A DNA stretch of 64,000 bases from TIUS-1 sp964019505 (lineage in GTDB: Bacteria; Bacillota_I; Bacilli_A; Mycoplasmatales; Mycoplasmataceae). This document shows, one piece after another, positions 51,449 to 62,019 of this stretch. The notes below the pieces were generated by a model. That model had not been told where the DNA came from. It did not search any database and saw only the letters and a list, made by a program, of their open reading frames with translations. The position numbers were made by a program, and so were the translations under genes. Location: contig NZ_OZ026449.1 in NCBI RefSeq assembly GCF_964019505.1, positions 758,088 to 822,087 on the forward strand, written 5' to 3'. Positions within the stretch are counted from its first letter, which is position 1, and each line of letters starts with the position of its first letter.

Positions 51449-51504
51449 ATTGCTCCTTGCTCATAATTTCGAATTGGTTGTTATGTCTTAATTTTACTCT
51501 TATA

Positions 51505-52308
51505 TTAATTATCAATTTTCTTTTTCTTGATTTCTATATAAACACTCATAAGTTCTTCAAGTGTTAAGTTTTCTGGTCTATGTGTTAGTTTGATATTCAA
51601 GCTATTTAATATAGTTTCTGATTTAGCTTTATCTCCAATTGTTTGAGATAAATTATTTAAAATTGTTTTTCTTCTATTGTTAAACACTTGTCTAACAAAC
51701 GCAATGAATTTTTCATGATCTACAATTTCACCAACGTGGTTGTTTGAAAAATCTAAAGTGATAATTGCACTATCAACTTTTGGGATTGGTTTAAACATTT
51801 GTTTACCAACTGTAAATTCATATTTTGGTTTTGAATAAAATTGAGATGTTATTGAAAGATTGTTGTATGGTTTTTCGCCAACATTTGCACAAATTCTTTG
51901 GGCAACTTCTTTTTGGACCATGAATACAGCTTTTGAAAATACATCAGATGTATTAAATATTTTGAACATAATTGGACTTGTTATATAGTATGGAATGTTT
52001 GAAATGATTTGAACTTTTTTATATTTTGAAAAATCAATTAATGATTTAAAATCTTTTTCTAATACATCACCAATAATTAATTCAAAGTTTGGTGTGTCAA
52101 ATTTTTCTCTTAACAAAGGCTCAAGATCTTTGTCTATTTCGATAGCAATTACTTTTTTGAATCTATCAACAAGTACTCCAGTTAGCGCACCTTTACCAGG
52201 ACCTATTTCGATTACTAGGTCTGAATCTTCATCTAAACAACTTACAATTTTATTTATAAGGTTTTTGTCTGTTATGAAATTTTGTCCGAAATGTTTCTTT
52301 GCTTGCAT
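51505..52308 (-). CDS. rsmA: 16S rRNA dimethyladenosine transferase KsgA
   Basis: A 267-aa SAM enzyme that dimethylates A1518/A1519 of 16S rRNA. KKHFGQNFITDKNLINKIV start, motif I VIEIGPGKGALTGVL, catalytic SNIPYYITSPI (NIPY) motif, and C-terminal VFNNRRKTILNNL. It contains no TGA. rnmV lies nearby (54.8 kb), as in many Firmicutes, but here separated by two surface-protein genes. Confidence 0.97.
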   Translation of the reverse strand: MQAKKHFGQNFITDKNLINKIVSCLDEDSDLVIEIGPGKGALTGVLVDRFKKVIAIEIDKDLEPLLREKFDTPNFELIIGDVLEKDFKSLIDFSKYKKVQIISNIPYYITSPIMFKIFNTSDVFSKAVFMVQKEVAQRICANVGEKPYNNLSITSQFYSKPKYEFTVGKQMFKPIPKVDSAIITLDFSNNHVGEIVDHEKFIAFVRQVFNNRRKTILNNLSQTIGDKAKSETILNSLNIKLTHRPENLTLEELMSVYIEIKKKKIDN

Positions 52309-52323
52309 GGGTATATTTTACAT

Positions 52324-52350
52324 ATAAAAAAATCCATAAAATGGATTTTA
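52324..52350 (-). terminator. Terminator of the GDSL lipoprotein gene
   Basis: Stem AAATCCAT/ATGGATTT with loop AAA, T run on the minus strand; contains the stop codon. Confidence 0.8.
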
Positions 52351-53781
52351 ATTATCTAATTCTTTAGCAAGCACTTCCAGGTCTTCTGCCACTAGTTCGT
52401 GAACCATTCTTGTGGGGTGAACAAAGTCAGAAAAGAAGAAAGAATCAATATCTAAATCTGGTTTTTTGTTGTACATTCTTACACCGATGTCTGCCGACAT
52501 ATTAAATGATCAAGTTTTAGAAACTGCAGCTGCGGCAAGTTTTGCTGCATTTCCTACGCTTTCATAATCAAATACTTTAAAGCCATCTATTTGGTTTCCA
52601 CTCAATAAATTTATGACGCGCTCGCCAATTAACGGCACTTTGTATTTTAAATCAAAATTTATATCGTATTTTAAAGCCATATCAAGAGAATATTCTGTTT
52701 CGGTATTTGTGTTTGGTTCTACCCCTTCATACACATCGTTGTGTCTCTCTTTCAAACCATCAAATTTAGAATAAATATCGTACGTCCTAACTTGATCGGG
52801 GTAGAAACTTGATACATAGTTTATTGTGTTTATCATTTCGTTGTTATATCTTTTAGATATTTGTTCAATGTATTCGAATTGTTCTGGACATTCTTCAAGA
52901 TTGTTATATCTCGGAACAACCGAAACATCTGGTGGCGTACCCACAATTACGTTTTCAATTCCGTTATTCAATAAAGTAAACAATGCAATTTTGATTTTCT
53001 CCATTGATTCTTTTATCATCTTGTTTTGTGTAATTGTGTCTTGTGGTTTTAAACCGCCAAGCGCAAACAAATCATTTCCACCAATTTCTAAGAACACAAT
53101 ATCATTTTTTGTTTGTTCAACATGGTGTTGAGATATCAGTGTTCTTGCTTGTCTGTCTATTGTCACATCATCTAATAAAAAACCTTCAGCTGGAGTTGCT
53201 GCACTAATTGCGGTTGCTCCACCAATTGAATAATTTCTCATTGTTTTATCAAGTGACTTACTGTATTTGTTTGAAGCGTTGATTTCTTCAAACCCCAGTA
53301 AATTGTTTAATAAGTACCCAGCTGTAGGTCCGTTTGAAAATGAACTATGTCATTTATTATTTTTATCTGAAAAACCATAACCATTCTTTTTGCTTGGTGA
53401 TTTTTCATTTGATTCAGCGCTTTGATCTCCTAACACTAAATTAAAGTCAGTATCGAAACTTATTTTCTTTTTACTAACTAAAGGTATTCCAAAATCAACT
53501 TCAATGTCAGATATATTTACACTAAATTTATTTTTTAGCATTGTTGTAATACCATCAACATCACTTAAACTATCTCCGACAATAAAATAATTTGTGAATT
53601 TTGAATCCTTACCACTGTTGTTTGTTCCGTTTTTATATTCAACTGCACCGTCAACTTTTTTAATTCCTTTTCCAATGCTTAATGGGTTTATAGGTGGGCC
53701 TTGCTTTATGCAAGAGACAACAACCATTGTGGTTCCAAAAACCAAAATTGATGCAGTTAAAATATTAATTAGTTTTTTCAT
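52348..53781 (-). CDS. GDSL/SGNH-family lipase-like lipoprotein
   Basis: A 477-aa lipoprotein. Lipobox VVVSC (Cys 24). SGNH blocks are complete: block I FIVGDSLSDVDG (Ser near residue 71), block II Gly in NYSIGGAT, block III EIGGNDLF, block V DFVHPTRMVHE with the catalytic Asp and His near the C-terminus. The family hydrolyses lipids or acyl esters; in mollicutes that take host lipids this is a plausible phospholipase. It follows the 317-aa membrane protein by 2 nt, with CCGGAG as SD in the end of that gene. Confidence 0.9.
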
Positions 53782-53783
53782 AC

Positions 53784-54737
53784 TTAATTCTCCGGATTAT
53801 TTTTAATCTTTTTTTCTCTACTTGTATTTTTTAAAGTTAAGTGACTGACAATAACTCCTGCTGGTACTATTGCAACACTTAACGCAAAGAAAACAATTGC
53901 TATTCTTAATAAAGTAAGTGTTGATGTGAAGTTTGGATGATATAAATCATCAGTTGTTACGTGTTTATCAAATATTGAATCATTCAAACTAAGTTCATTT
54001 TTTTCATCTTTAAATATTTTAATTCCTAGCGCTCCACTTGTTACGTGTAACGTTAGGGCTGCTTGGATTGTTTCAATTTGTTTATTTAAAAATCAAACTT
54101 TGTTATTTACAATGTTTGTACCCTTGCTATATGTGACTTCTATTCCAACGGTGTTTCCGATTATTCCGTTATCTTCAATATAATATTCATATTCTTCTTG
54201 GTCATATAACGTTTGCTGTTTTAATGATAGGTCATATATTTCACTTGAATATATTTCACTTAATCCTTCTAAGGAAAATACTCAAGATATTCCAGGATTA
54301 ACAAAACCAAAACTGTGAAATTTACCAGCTACACTTTTATCAAATTCAATCAAACTATTACCGACATCATATAAGTCAATATCTTTTTCTTCACCAAAGT
54401 GATCATCAAATCAATTTAATGCATATTCTTCATAAATGATTTTCATCTTTAGTTCTTCTTCGTTGTTGTGGTCAATTGTAGAAATTGCATCAGCTACAAA
54501 TGATTTTTTAATTACATTTTTAACAATTGAATACGCTGGACTATTTTTATCTAAAACAAATTTACCCTTTGGGGTAATCTCTTGCAGTTCTTTTTTAACA
54601 CTTGTAATAAACATTAAAGATTCAACACCAATTCCTGGTGCTACCATTAATGTTGATGTCATTCCAAATACCAAGGTAGATGCCAATATGGAGAAACCGA
54701 CAATTCTTCTCTTTTTATTGTTGAACTTATTAAACAT
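53784..54737 (-). CDS. Membrane-anchored surface protein, unrecognised
   Basis: A 317-aa protein with a hydrophobic N-terminal segment (residues 14-40, IVGFSILASTLVFGMTST) and a second near residues 275-300 (LLRIAIVFFALSVAIVPAGVIV), leaving about 230 residues probably outside and a basic cytosolic tail. ATG 54737 has GAGG 6 nt upstream. Co-transcribed with the GDSL lipoprotein. No family recognised. Confidence 0.8.
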
Positions 54738-54827
54738 TTTGAACCTCAAATTTTGCTTAAAATTATTATAAGTTATTATAATTTTTGTGCCGTAATTTTT
54801 GTTCAAATTTGATGAAATTTAACAATA

Positions 54828-54854
54828 AAAAAATACTAATATTAGTATTTTTTA
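54828..54854 (-). terminator. rnmV terminator
   Basis: Stem AAAATACT/AGTATTTT with 6-nt loop, T run on the minus strand; contains the rnmV stop. Confidence 0.85.
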
Positions 54855-55337
54855 TCCTTTAACACCGTACATGTTTAATCATTTAAATAGTCGTTTCGAA
54901 TTAATATCGATTGGTCATCCATACTTTTCACAAATCTTAATTCTGTTTTTTTTAACATACATTTCACTGTCAATATATTCTTCTAAAGTTATAGTTTGTT
55001 TGGTGGTGGTGAACTCGACTAGATTTTCTAAAGCTTTTTTTATATCTTCTTTTTCAGCTTCGGCAATTCCAATTTTATTACCTTTTATATTTTTTTTATC
55101 AACAAATGCATGGAAACATTTGTTGTCTAAATAATCACTTATTTTTTCTCGTATTTTTAAACCTGGTCCATCTGGATCAGTGAAAATTATTATCTTATTA
55201 TTTTTTGACAACTCCTTTAATTGGTTCAATATCTGAATATTGATTCCCAATCCATTTGTAGAAATAATATTAATATTATTTCCATAAATAGATTTCAATT
55301 TTTCTATGTCTGTTTTACCTTCTACTACAATAATCAT
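54852..55337 (-). CDS. rnmV: Ribonuclease M5
   Basis: A 161-aa TOPRIM nuclease that matures 5S rRNA. N-terminal IIVVEGKTDIEKL with the catalytic Glu, then IIIFTDPDGPGLKIRE with the DxD motif. I place the start at ATG 55337; a TTG at 55361 is in frame, but a TATAAT for this gene lies immediately upstream, so that would be nearly leaderless. It is divergent from the first mreB. Length is near the usual 180-190 residues. Confidence 0.92.
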
Positions 55338-55410
55338 GTGATACCATTTGCTTTTATACAACTAATTATATTATAATTTATATTAGTTAATTAAATTATC
55401 AGGAGATAAC

Positions 55411-56469
55411 ATGGGTTCATATAAAAGATGAGAAGACAACACTGCAAATAAAACGTTTGTTGCACTAGATTTAGGTACAGCAAACGTAGTTGCTTACTTA
55501 GGTGGACAAGGAATAATTTACAACGAACCTTCAACAATTGCTTACAACATTTTACACAATGAAATTATAGCTGTTGGTATGGAAGCGTACGACATGGTCG
55601 GAAAAACAAACGAGAACACAAGAATTGTAACCCCTTTAGTGGATGGTGTTATTGCTGATCTTGATGCCGCAAAAGACTTGATTAGAGCAATTTTTTCAAG
55701 AATTAAAGTTTCAAGCTTGTTAAAAAACTCACTAGTAGTATTGGCTTGTCCGAGTTCAATTACAGAATTAGAAAGAAACGCATTACGTGAAGTTGTTTCA
55801 GAATTAGGTGCAGAAGATATATTAATTGAAGAAGAAGTTAAATTATCCGCTGTTGGTGCTGGAGTAAACATTTGATCATCATTTGGTAACCTTGTTATTG
55901 ATATTGGTGGTGGAACTACAGATATTGCAGTTATCGCTTCTGGTGAAATTGTTATATCAAGATCAATCAAAGTTGCTGGTAACGTTTTAAACGATGAAAT
56001 TAAAAAATACATTCGTTCAGAATACAACGTTATTGTTGGTCAACGTACATCAGAAAAAATTAAAAAAGAAGTTGGAACACTTTCAAAAGTCGAGGGCGGT
56101 AGAACATACCGAGTATATGGTCGCGATATCATTTCTGGCTTACCTCGTGAAGTTGTTGTTTCACAACAAGAAATCAAGAATTGCCTTCTTGGTCCCTTCT
56201 CAAAAATTATTGATTTAATTGTTGAAATTATGGAAAATACACCTCCTGAATTATCAAGTGATATTATAGTTAATGGTATTACTGTTTGTGGTGGTGGTGC
56301 ATTAATAAAAGGATTTGAAGATTACCTAAAATCAATTTTCCAATTTAAGGTTCACATTGCACATGACCCATTAATGACCGTTATTGATGGTGCTCGTGAA
56401 TATGAAAAAAATATTATGAAATGAGTAGAAGTTGCTAAAGGCAGAAAAGAAAGAGAATACAAAATATAA
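55411..56469 (+). CDS. mreB: MreB-type actin homologue, first of three
   Basis: A 352-aa actin-fold ATPase. Phosphate 1 loop ALDLGTANVV near residue 19, GDGV-like PLVDGVIADLDAAK, LACPSSITELER, phosphate 2 IDIGGGTTDIAVI, EEEVKLSAVGAGVNIW, and ENTPPELSSDI before the adenosine motif VCGGGALIKGF. Compared with its neighbours it has Trp-containing ends (MGSYKRWEDN start and a KWVEVAKGRKERE tail) and replaces KMAALG by KLSAVG. Own SD AGGAG and terminator. In Spiroplasma, MreBs with fibril give helical shape. Confidence 0.93.
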
Positions 56470-56495
56470 AAAGCAGGATTAATTTCCTGTTTTTA
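56468..56495 (+). terminator. Terminator after first mreB
   Basis: Stem GCAGGA/TCCTGT with A and T flanks; begins at the stop codon. Confidence 0.7.
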
Positions 56496-56775
56496 CTTTT
56501 CAATTTATAAACCATGTTTAAAATATTTTTTACAAACACAAACTTAAATAGATGATAAGGTAAAACTTTGTTAAAATTTAATTATATTAGATTGCAAAAT
56601 CACTTTTAACTCCCATTACCATTAGGGTTACATCACTTAAATGTTTGTATTTATCAATACATAATGGTATAATATTATTGACTATATATTTAAGGGCGAT
56701 ATAACCCTTGGAGATATTGATCAACAAAACACTAAAATATATTAAGAATTTACAAAATTAGTAGGAGATATTCGC
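56470..56775 (+). promoter_or_regulatory. 306-bp intergenic region with strong promoter and leader hairpin
   Basis: Contains the best promoter in the window: TTGTAT (56645-56650), 17-bp spacer, TATAAT (56668-56673). The roughly 95-nt leader carries a small GC hairpin AAGGG/CCCTT (56692-56709) and then the SD AGGAG. No gene-like frame was seen in the rest. This separates expression of the first mreB from the following pair. Confidence 0.8.
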
Positions 56776-57825
56776 ATGGCGTTCAAAAGTAAATCAAATA
56801 GCAAACCTACTTTCGTTTCAATGGACTTAGGTACAGCTAACACTTTAGTTTATGTTTCAGGACAAGGAGTTGTTTACAACGAACCTTCAATTGTTGCATA
56901 CAAAATTAAAGAAAATAAAATTATCGCTGTTGGTACAGAAGCATACAAAATGATTGGTAAGGGAAACAAATCAATCCGTGTTGTTAGACCAATGGTTGAC
57001 GGTGTTATTACAGACATCCGTGCTACAGAAGCACAATTAAAGTACATCTTTAAAAAATTACGTTTAGAAAAATCACTAAAACACTCAATCGTATTATTGG
57101 CTTGTCCTTCAGTTATTACTGAATTAGAAAAAGCTGCTCTACAAAAAATTGCTGGTAACTTAGGTGCCGACAGAGTATTCGTAGAAGAAGAAGTAAAAAT
57201 GGCCGCTTTAGGTGGTGGAGTAAATATTTACGCTCCAACAGGAAACTTAATCGTTGATATGGGTGGTGGAACTACTGATATTGCTGTTATGGCATCAGGA
57301 GACATCGTTCTTTCTAAATCTATTAAAGTAGCAGGTAACTACCTAAATGACGAATGTCAAAAATTCATCCGTTCACAATACGGACTAGAAATCGGAGCAA
57401 AAACTGCCGAATCAATTAAAGTAACAATTGGATCATTAGCTAAATTTGCTGATGAAAGAAAAATGAAAGTTTACGGTAGAGACGTTGTTTCTGGTTTACC
57501 AAGAGAAATCGAAATTACACCAGAAGAAATTCGTGATCTATTAAAAGTTCCAGTTTCAAGAATCATTGACTTAACAGTTCAAGTATTAGAAGATACACCT
57601 CCTGAATTAGCTGGAGATATCTACAGAAACGGAATCACACTTTGTGGTGGTGGAGCATTAATTAAAGGTATGGATAAATACTTTGCTGATACTTTACAAT
57701 TACCAACAAGAATTGGTGAACAACCTCTTTTAGCAGTTATTAACGGTACAAAAAAATTCGAAGCAGAAATCTTTGAAATCTTAAAAGCTGAAAGAACACA
57801 CCAAGACGCTTTAGAGAACTTATAG
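56776..57825 (+). CDS. mreB: MreB-type actin homologue, second of three
   Basis: A 349-aa MreB. SMDLGTANTLVYVSGQG, MVDGVITDIRATE, LACPSVITELEKAALQ, VDMGGGTTDIAVMASGD, EDTPPELAGDIYRNG and TLCGGGALIKGM. It is nearest the canonical MreB sequence and contains no Trp codon at all. It is transcribed from the strong promoter at 56645-56673 and followed after 19 nt by the third copy. Codon choice looks smoother (more ATC, AAC) than neighbours, fitting high expression. Confidence 0.94.
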   Translation: MAFKSKSNSKPTFVSMDLGTANTLVYVSGQGVVYNEPSIVAYKIKENKIIAVGTEAYKMIGKGNKSIRVVRPMVDGVITDIRATEAQLKYIFKKLRLEKSLKHSIVLLACPSVITELEKAALQKIAGNLGADRVFVEEEVKMAALGGGVNIYAPTGNLIVDMGGGTTDIAVMASGDIVLSKSIKVAGNYLNDECQKFIRSQYGLEIGAKTAESIKVTIGSLAKFADERKMKVYGRDVVSGLPREIEITPEEIRDLLKVPVSRIIDLTVQVLEDTPPELAGDIYRNGITLCGGGALIKGMDKYFADTLQLPTRIGEQPLLAVINGTKKFEAEIFEILKAERTHQDALENL

Positions 57826-57844
57826 GATAAAGGGGAATTAAAAA

Positions 57845-58906
57845 ATGAACAGAGAAGATCGCACATATATCGCTTTAGATTTAGGTACATCAAACATACT
57901 TGCTTACGTAGCTAAACAAGGTATTGTTTACAATGAACCATCAATCATGGCATACGATAACATATCAAACTCATTAGTTGCTTTAGGACAAGACGCATAC
58001 GACATGATTGGGAAAACACACGATAACATTAGAATGGTTGTTCCAATTAAAGACGGAGTTATTACTGACTTAGAAGCAGCACAAGAAATGTTACAAAACA
58101 TTTTCGAAAAATTAAAAATGGTTAACGACTGAAAAAACTCAATTATCTTATTAGCATGTCCAAGTGAAGTTACTGAATTAGAGCGTGATGCTTTAAAACA
58201 AGTTGCTTACGACATGGGTGCTGAATTAGTATTCGTTGAAGAAGAAGTTAAAATGGCTGCTCTAGGAGCAGGTATTAACATTGAATTACCAAAAGGATAC
58301 GTTGTTATTGACATCGGTGGTGGTACTACAGATATCGCAATCATCGCGTCAGGAGACATCATCCTATCAAGATCAATCAAAGTTGCAGGTAACTACTTCG
58401 ATGATGAAATCAAAAAATATATTCGTTCAGAATACAACATTACAATTGGTGAAAAAACAGCTGAAAACGTTAAAAAAGACTTAGGTTCATTAGCGAAACA
58501 CAAAGCTGAATCATCAATGTCAATCTTTGGTAGAGATATTATCTCAGGATTACCTAAAGAAGCTGTTGTAGAATCAGAAGAAGTTAGAAACGTATTAATT
58601 AATGCATTCTCAAAAATAACAGATTTAATTATTGAATTAATGGAAAATACACCTCCTGAATTAGCTGGAGACATTGTTAAAAATGGATTCACAATTTGTG
58701 GTGGTGGAGCACTTATTAAAGGTGTTCAAGAATACTTTAACCAAATCTTCTCAGTACCAGTTATAATTTCACCTAATGCCCTAACAGGTGTAGCTGAAGG
58801 TGCTAAGATCTTTGAAAAAATCATTTTACAAAGATTAGACGCAGGATACTACGGAAAAAATGGTGAGTTCGCAAAAATCAAACACAACTCTTCAAAATAT
58901 ATTTAA
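57845..58906 (+). CDS. mreB: MreB-type actin homologue, third of three
   Basis: A 353-aa MreB. IALDLGTSNILAYVAKQG, PIKDGVITDLEAAQE, LACPSEVTELERDAL, VIDIGGGTTDIAIIASGD, MENTPPELAGDIVKNG and TICGGGALIKGV. It is closer to the first copy in parts (ILSRSIKVAGN, FGRDIISGLP). The C-terminus adds GYYGKNGEFAKIKHNSS. RBS AAGGGGAAT. It ends at a UUCG-loop terminator. Confidence 0.94.
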
Positions 58907-58915
58907 CAAATAATT

Positions 58916-58941
58916 TACTTATCTTCGGATAAGTTTTTTTA
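58916..58941 (+). terminator. mreB pair terminator with UUCG loop
   Basis: Stem ACTTATC/GATAAGT closed by the stable tetraloop TTCG, followed by seven T. Confidence 0.92.
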
Positions 58942-58958
58942 TACCCAAAAACAATGAC

Positions 58959-58987
58959 AAAAAAAGAAGCCTACGCTTCGATTTTTT
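58959..58987 (-). terminator. Terminator of the tatD/membrane protein unit
   Basis: Stem GAAGC/GCTTC with loop CTAC; the loop contains the stop codon (58971-58973) of the minus-strand gene and a T run follows. Confidence 0.82.
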
Positions 58988-59783
58988 CTTCTTCTGTATT
59001 TATATTGAACTTCTTATTAAAGATTAATACATTTCTACTTACTGTTTTATTAAAAGCTCAAGCAACACCAACAGATGCACCAAAGTGTGCCACAACTGCC
59101 AGTAGTGCAAATCCCGCTGTTCCAAAGTAAGTCATCTTATCTGGTGCAATAAACATGTAAGGGAATCTAATCATGTATTCATCAAATGTAAAGCTCTCAC
59201 TTAATCCAAATAATGAAATAACATATATACCATATATACCAACTCCAAGAGGGGCATATCAACTTCTCTTAGATACAAAATCTTTAAAGTCAATTTGGAA
59301 CCTAGCAAAAACTAATAAATAAATAGTTATTGTTGGTGGCATAATTACATGTTCAAGCGCCGACTTTACAATTTGATAGTCGAGTGCTGCACCGGCAATT
59401 AAATCACCCTTTTGTAAGACAACAGACGCAATAAGCGTTGGTGTATATAAAGAAAATGAAACCATGTTAATTAATATTATCAATAGGTCAGATCAGTGTC
59501 CTTCTTGCATCTTTGTTCCATATATGTATTTTCGATCATTTAACATTATTCTATAAATTGCATAAAATACATTGATGAACAATACTCATATTGAATAAAA
59601 TGTTAGTTGATTGTAAATTGCTACACTAAATGGTAGTTTGTGTATTTCGGTTGATGTACCATCACCCATTGTTGTAACACCAATTACCATACTGCAAATC
59701 AGGTCTAAGAAAAAGCAAAATGCACTAATGAATAATACGAATGTGAAAAATGAAATCTCACTTGTTTTAGTTCTTTTAAACAT
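58971..59783 (-). CDS. Six-helix membrane protein, unrecognised
   Basis: A 270-aa protein with about six helices (near residues 12-35, 50-78, 95-120, 140-160, 178-195 and 215-240) and an acidic C-terminus. Its fourth segment carries HVIMPPTITIYLLVF. It is 6 nt downstream of tatD and in the mnmE-tatD unit. I know no function; similar proteins of unknown function occur in mollicutes. Confidence 0.78.
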
Positions 59784-59789
59784 AACAAC

Positions 59790-60590
59790 CTACTCTATAT
59801 TAAATAAATACATTGCATTACTATATGTAACTTCAGCAACTTCTTCATAGCTTAATTTTTTTATCTCTGCTATTTTTTTTATTGTATGGACTATATATTC
59901 TGGTTTGTTTGTTTTACCTCTAAAGGGTACAGGGGTCAAATAAGGGGCGTCAGTCTCTGTTAAAAGATACTTCATTGGTATTTTATCAACAACCTCGTGT
60001 AACTCGCTTGCATTAGGAAACGTTACAACTCCCGAGATTGATATAAAATAACCTTCAGCTGTATATTTTTCGGCCACTTCTAAGTTAGCAGTGAAACAGT
60101 GAACCATTGCTTTTTTGATTTTATGTTTAATTAAAATTTTCAAACACTTGTAATAAACATCAACGTGATTTTTTTGATCTCTCACATGTAGAACAATTGC
60201 TAAGTTATTTGCTTTTGCAATTTTTATTTGTTCTTCAAGAATGTAAAGTTGTTTTTCTTTATCTTTATCTGAGTAATAAAAATCTAATCCAATTTCACCA
60301 ATACCTTTAACTTTATCAAGCTTGGCCATTTTAGCGATTTCTTTTAAATCTTCATCGGTTGCTTCTGCGGCATTATTAGGGTGTATACCCAACACAGCAT
60401 AAACGCTTTTATATTTCATTGAGTCACGAATACATTCTTTTGATGATTTAACATCATATCCTGTACTCATAAAATATTTAACTCCATTAGCTGTGGCGTC
60501 TTCAATTAAGTCATTAACTGAATAACCTTCTGTCGTATACTTTTCATCATGAAAGTGTGTGTGACAATCTATTAATGTAACATTCTTCAT
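59790..60590 (-). CDS. tatD: TatD-family metal-dependent hydrolase
   Basis: A 266-aa TIM-barrel nuclease. Metal motifs: IDCHTHFHDEK (HxH), GIGEIGLDFYY (Glu), LHVRDQ (here in VLHVRD), VHCFTANLEVAEKY and ETDAPYLTPVPFRGKTNKP (Asp). TatD proteins are 3'-5' DNases/RNases. It lies 8 nt after mnmE. Length is as usual. Confidence 0.95.
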   Translation of the reverse strand: MKNVTLIDCHTHFHDEKYTTEGYSVNDLIEDATANGVKYFMSTGYDVKSSKECIRDSMKYKSVYAVLGIHPNNAAEATDEDLKEIAKMAKLDKVKGIGEIGLDFYYSDKDKEKQLYILEEQIKIAKANNLAIVLHVRDQKNHVDVYYKCLKILIKHKIKKAMVHCFTANLEVAEKYTAEGYFISISGVVTFPNASELHEVVDKIPMKYLLTETDAPYLTPVPFRGKTNKPEYIVHTIKKIAEIKKLSYEEVAEVTYSNAMYLFNIE

Positions 60591-60598
60591 ACAATCTC

Positions 60599-61948
60599 CT
60601 ATTTCCCTAAGCAGTATTTTTTAAATATATTATTGATAACTTCGTCTTCAAAAGCTTCACCTAAGAGTTCATCTAATATTATTTTAATTTCATAGAACTC
60701 TATATTTATTATATCTACTGGTGTGCCGTTATCAAAGGAAAAAATAATAGTTTCACATTTTTCTTTCATTAAAACAAATAACGCTACTTGTTCGGCGTTG
60801 GCCACAAGTGGTGCATCAAACTTAAATAAGTCTTCGTTGTTATATTTTTTTTCAATAAATTTAATTAGATCATTTATTTTTTTATCTTTTGCATTTGAAA
60901 AAACAACATTACTAAATTTTTTCTTTAGATCTTGTTTTTCATTACTACTCAAAATATCTTCTTTATTAATAAGAACCAGGTGTTCTTTATCTTTGATCAC
61001 ATCATATAAATCTGTATCAAATTTATCGTTGTTTATTACAAACAATATCAGGTCAGATTTTTCAACTTGATCATATGATTTTTGAATTCCAATTTTTTCA
61101 ATCTTATCTTCGGTTTTTCTAATACCGGCAGTATCAATTAAATTAATTGTAAAGTTTTCGTAATATAACTTACCTTCAACATAATCTCTTGTTGTACCTT
61201 CAATATCAGAGACGATTGCCTTTTGTTCATTTATCATTGCGTTAAGTAGGGACGATTTACCAACATTTGGAGAACCAACAATTGAAACGTTTATTCCTTC
61301 ATTTAATTTATTTGCTGATCTAGAAAATAATATAATGTTTGATATTGTCTCTGAAAGTTGTTTAACACGAGAGGATATATTTTCAGTTGGGACTTCTTGT
61401 GTTTCTTCATACTCTGGATAATCAATTGCGGTCTGAATAATGGAAATTAAATCAATAATTTCATTCTTTATTTTTTTCAATGTTGAGTTATGTGATTCAA
61501 CAAGATTACGAGCGTTAAGCATCATATATTTTTCGTTAGTTGCATTAATCATTTGGTTGATTGATTCGGCTTTCAATAAGTCAATTTTCCCATTAAGGTA
61601 TGCACGTTTTGAAAATTCCCCACGTTCTGCTATTTTGCAACCATTTTTAACTAGTAACTCAATTATTTTTGTAACTACTAATTTACCACCATGACAATTT
61701 ATTTCAATTACATTTTCACCCGTAAATGAATTGGGGGCGACGAATGGAATTATAAATACTTCATCAATTACATTGTTGCCATCATATAAAATTCTTACTT
61801 TTGGTTTATTAGAAATATCTATACTTTTTTTTACAATTTTATTAAATATTAAAAAGGCATCATCTCCAGAAATTCTGATGATACTTATTGCTTGATTTGA
61901 CATTGATGTTGCGGGGGCAACAATACACTCGTTAACGTAATTTTTCAT
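60599..61948 (-). CDS. mnmE: tRNA modification GTPase MnmE
   Basis: A 449-aa GTPase acting with MnmG on U34. N-terminal folate-binding domain (IVAPATSMSNQAISIIRISG, GGKLVVTKIIELL, RGEFSKRAYLNGKIDLLKAE), G domain with GSPNVGKSSLLNAM, DIEGTTRDYV, DTAGIRKTEDKIE and INKED, and the C-terminal end FKKYCLGK with the catalytic Cys (CxGK). No TGA is used. It belongs to the rpmH-rnpA-yidC-mnmE origin cluster, though a strong terminator precedes it. Confidence 0.97.
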   Translation of the reverse strand: MKNYVNECIVAPATSMSNQAISIIRISGDDAFLIFNKIVKKSIDISNKPKVRILYDGNNVIDEVFIIPFVAPNSFTGENVIEINCHGGKLVVTKIIELLVKNGCKIAERGEFSKRAYLNGKIDLLKAESINQMINATNEKYMMLNARNLVESHNSTLKKIKNEIIDLISIIQTAIDYPEYEETQEVPTENISSRVKQLSETISNIILFSRSANKLNEGINVSIVGSPNVGKSSLLNAMINEQKAIVSDIEGTTRDYVEGKLYYENFTINLIDTAGIRKTEDKIEKIGIQKSYDQVEKSDLILFVINNDKFDTDLYDVIKDKEHLVLINKEDILSSNEKQDLKKKFSNVVFSNAKDKKINDLIKFIEKKYNNEDLFKFDAPLVANAEQVALFVLMKEKCETIIFSFDNGTPVDIINIEFYEIKIILDELLGEAFEDEVINNIFKKYCLGK

Positions 61949-61985
61949 TTTAAACTCTTGTTATATTTTACATATTCTTAGGAAA

Positions 61986-62019
61986 TAAAAAAGCAACTTA
62001 ATATATAAGTTGCTTTTTC
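61986..62019 (-). terminator. yidC terminator
   Basis: A 13-bp perfect stem AAAAAGCAACTTA/TAAGTTGCTTTTT with loop ATATA, at the yidC stop. Confidence 0.92.

Noticed and set aside
55542..56027. 161-codon minus-strand frame opposite the first mreB
   Set aside because: Antisense of conserved mreB coding sequence with no ribosome site.
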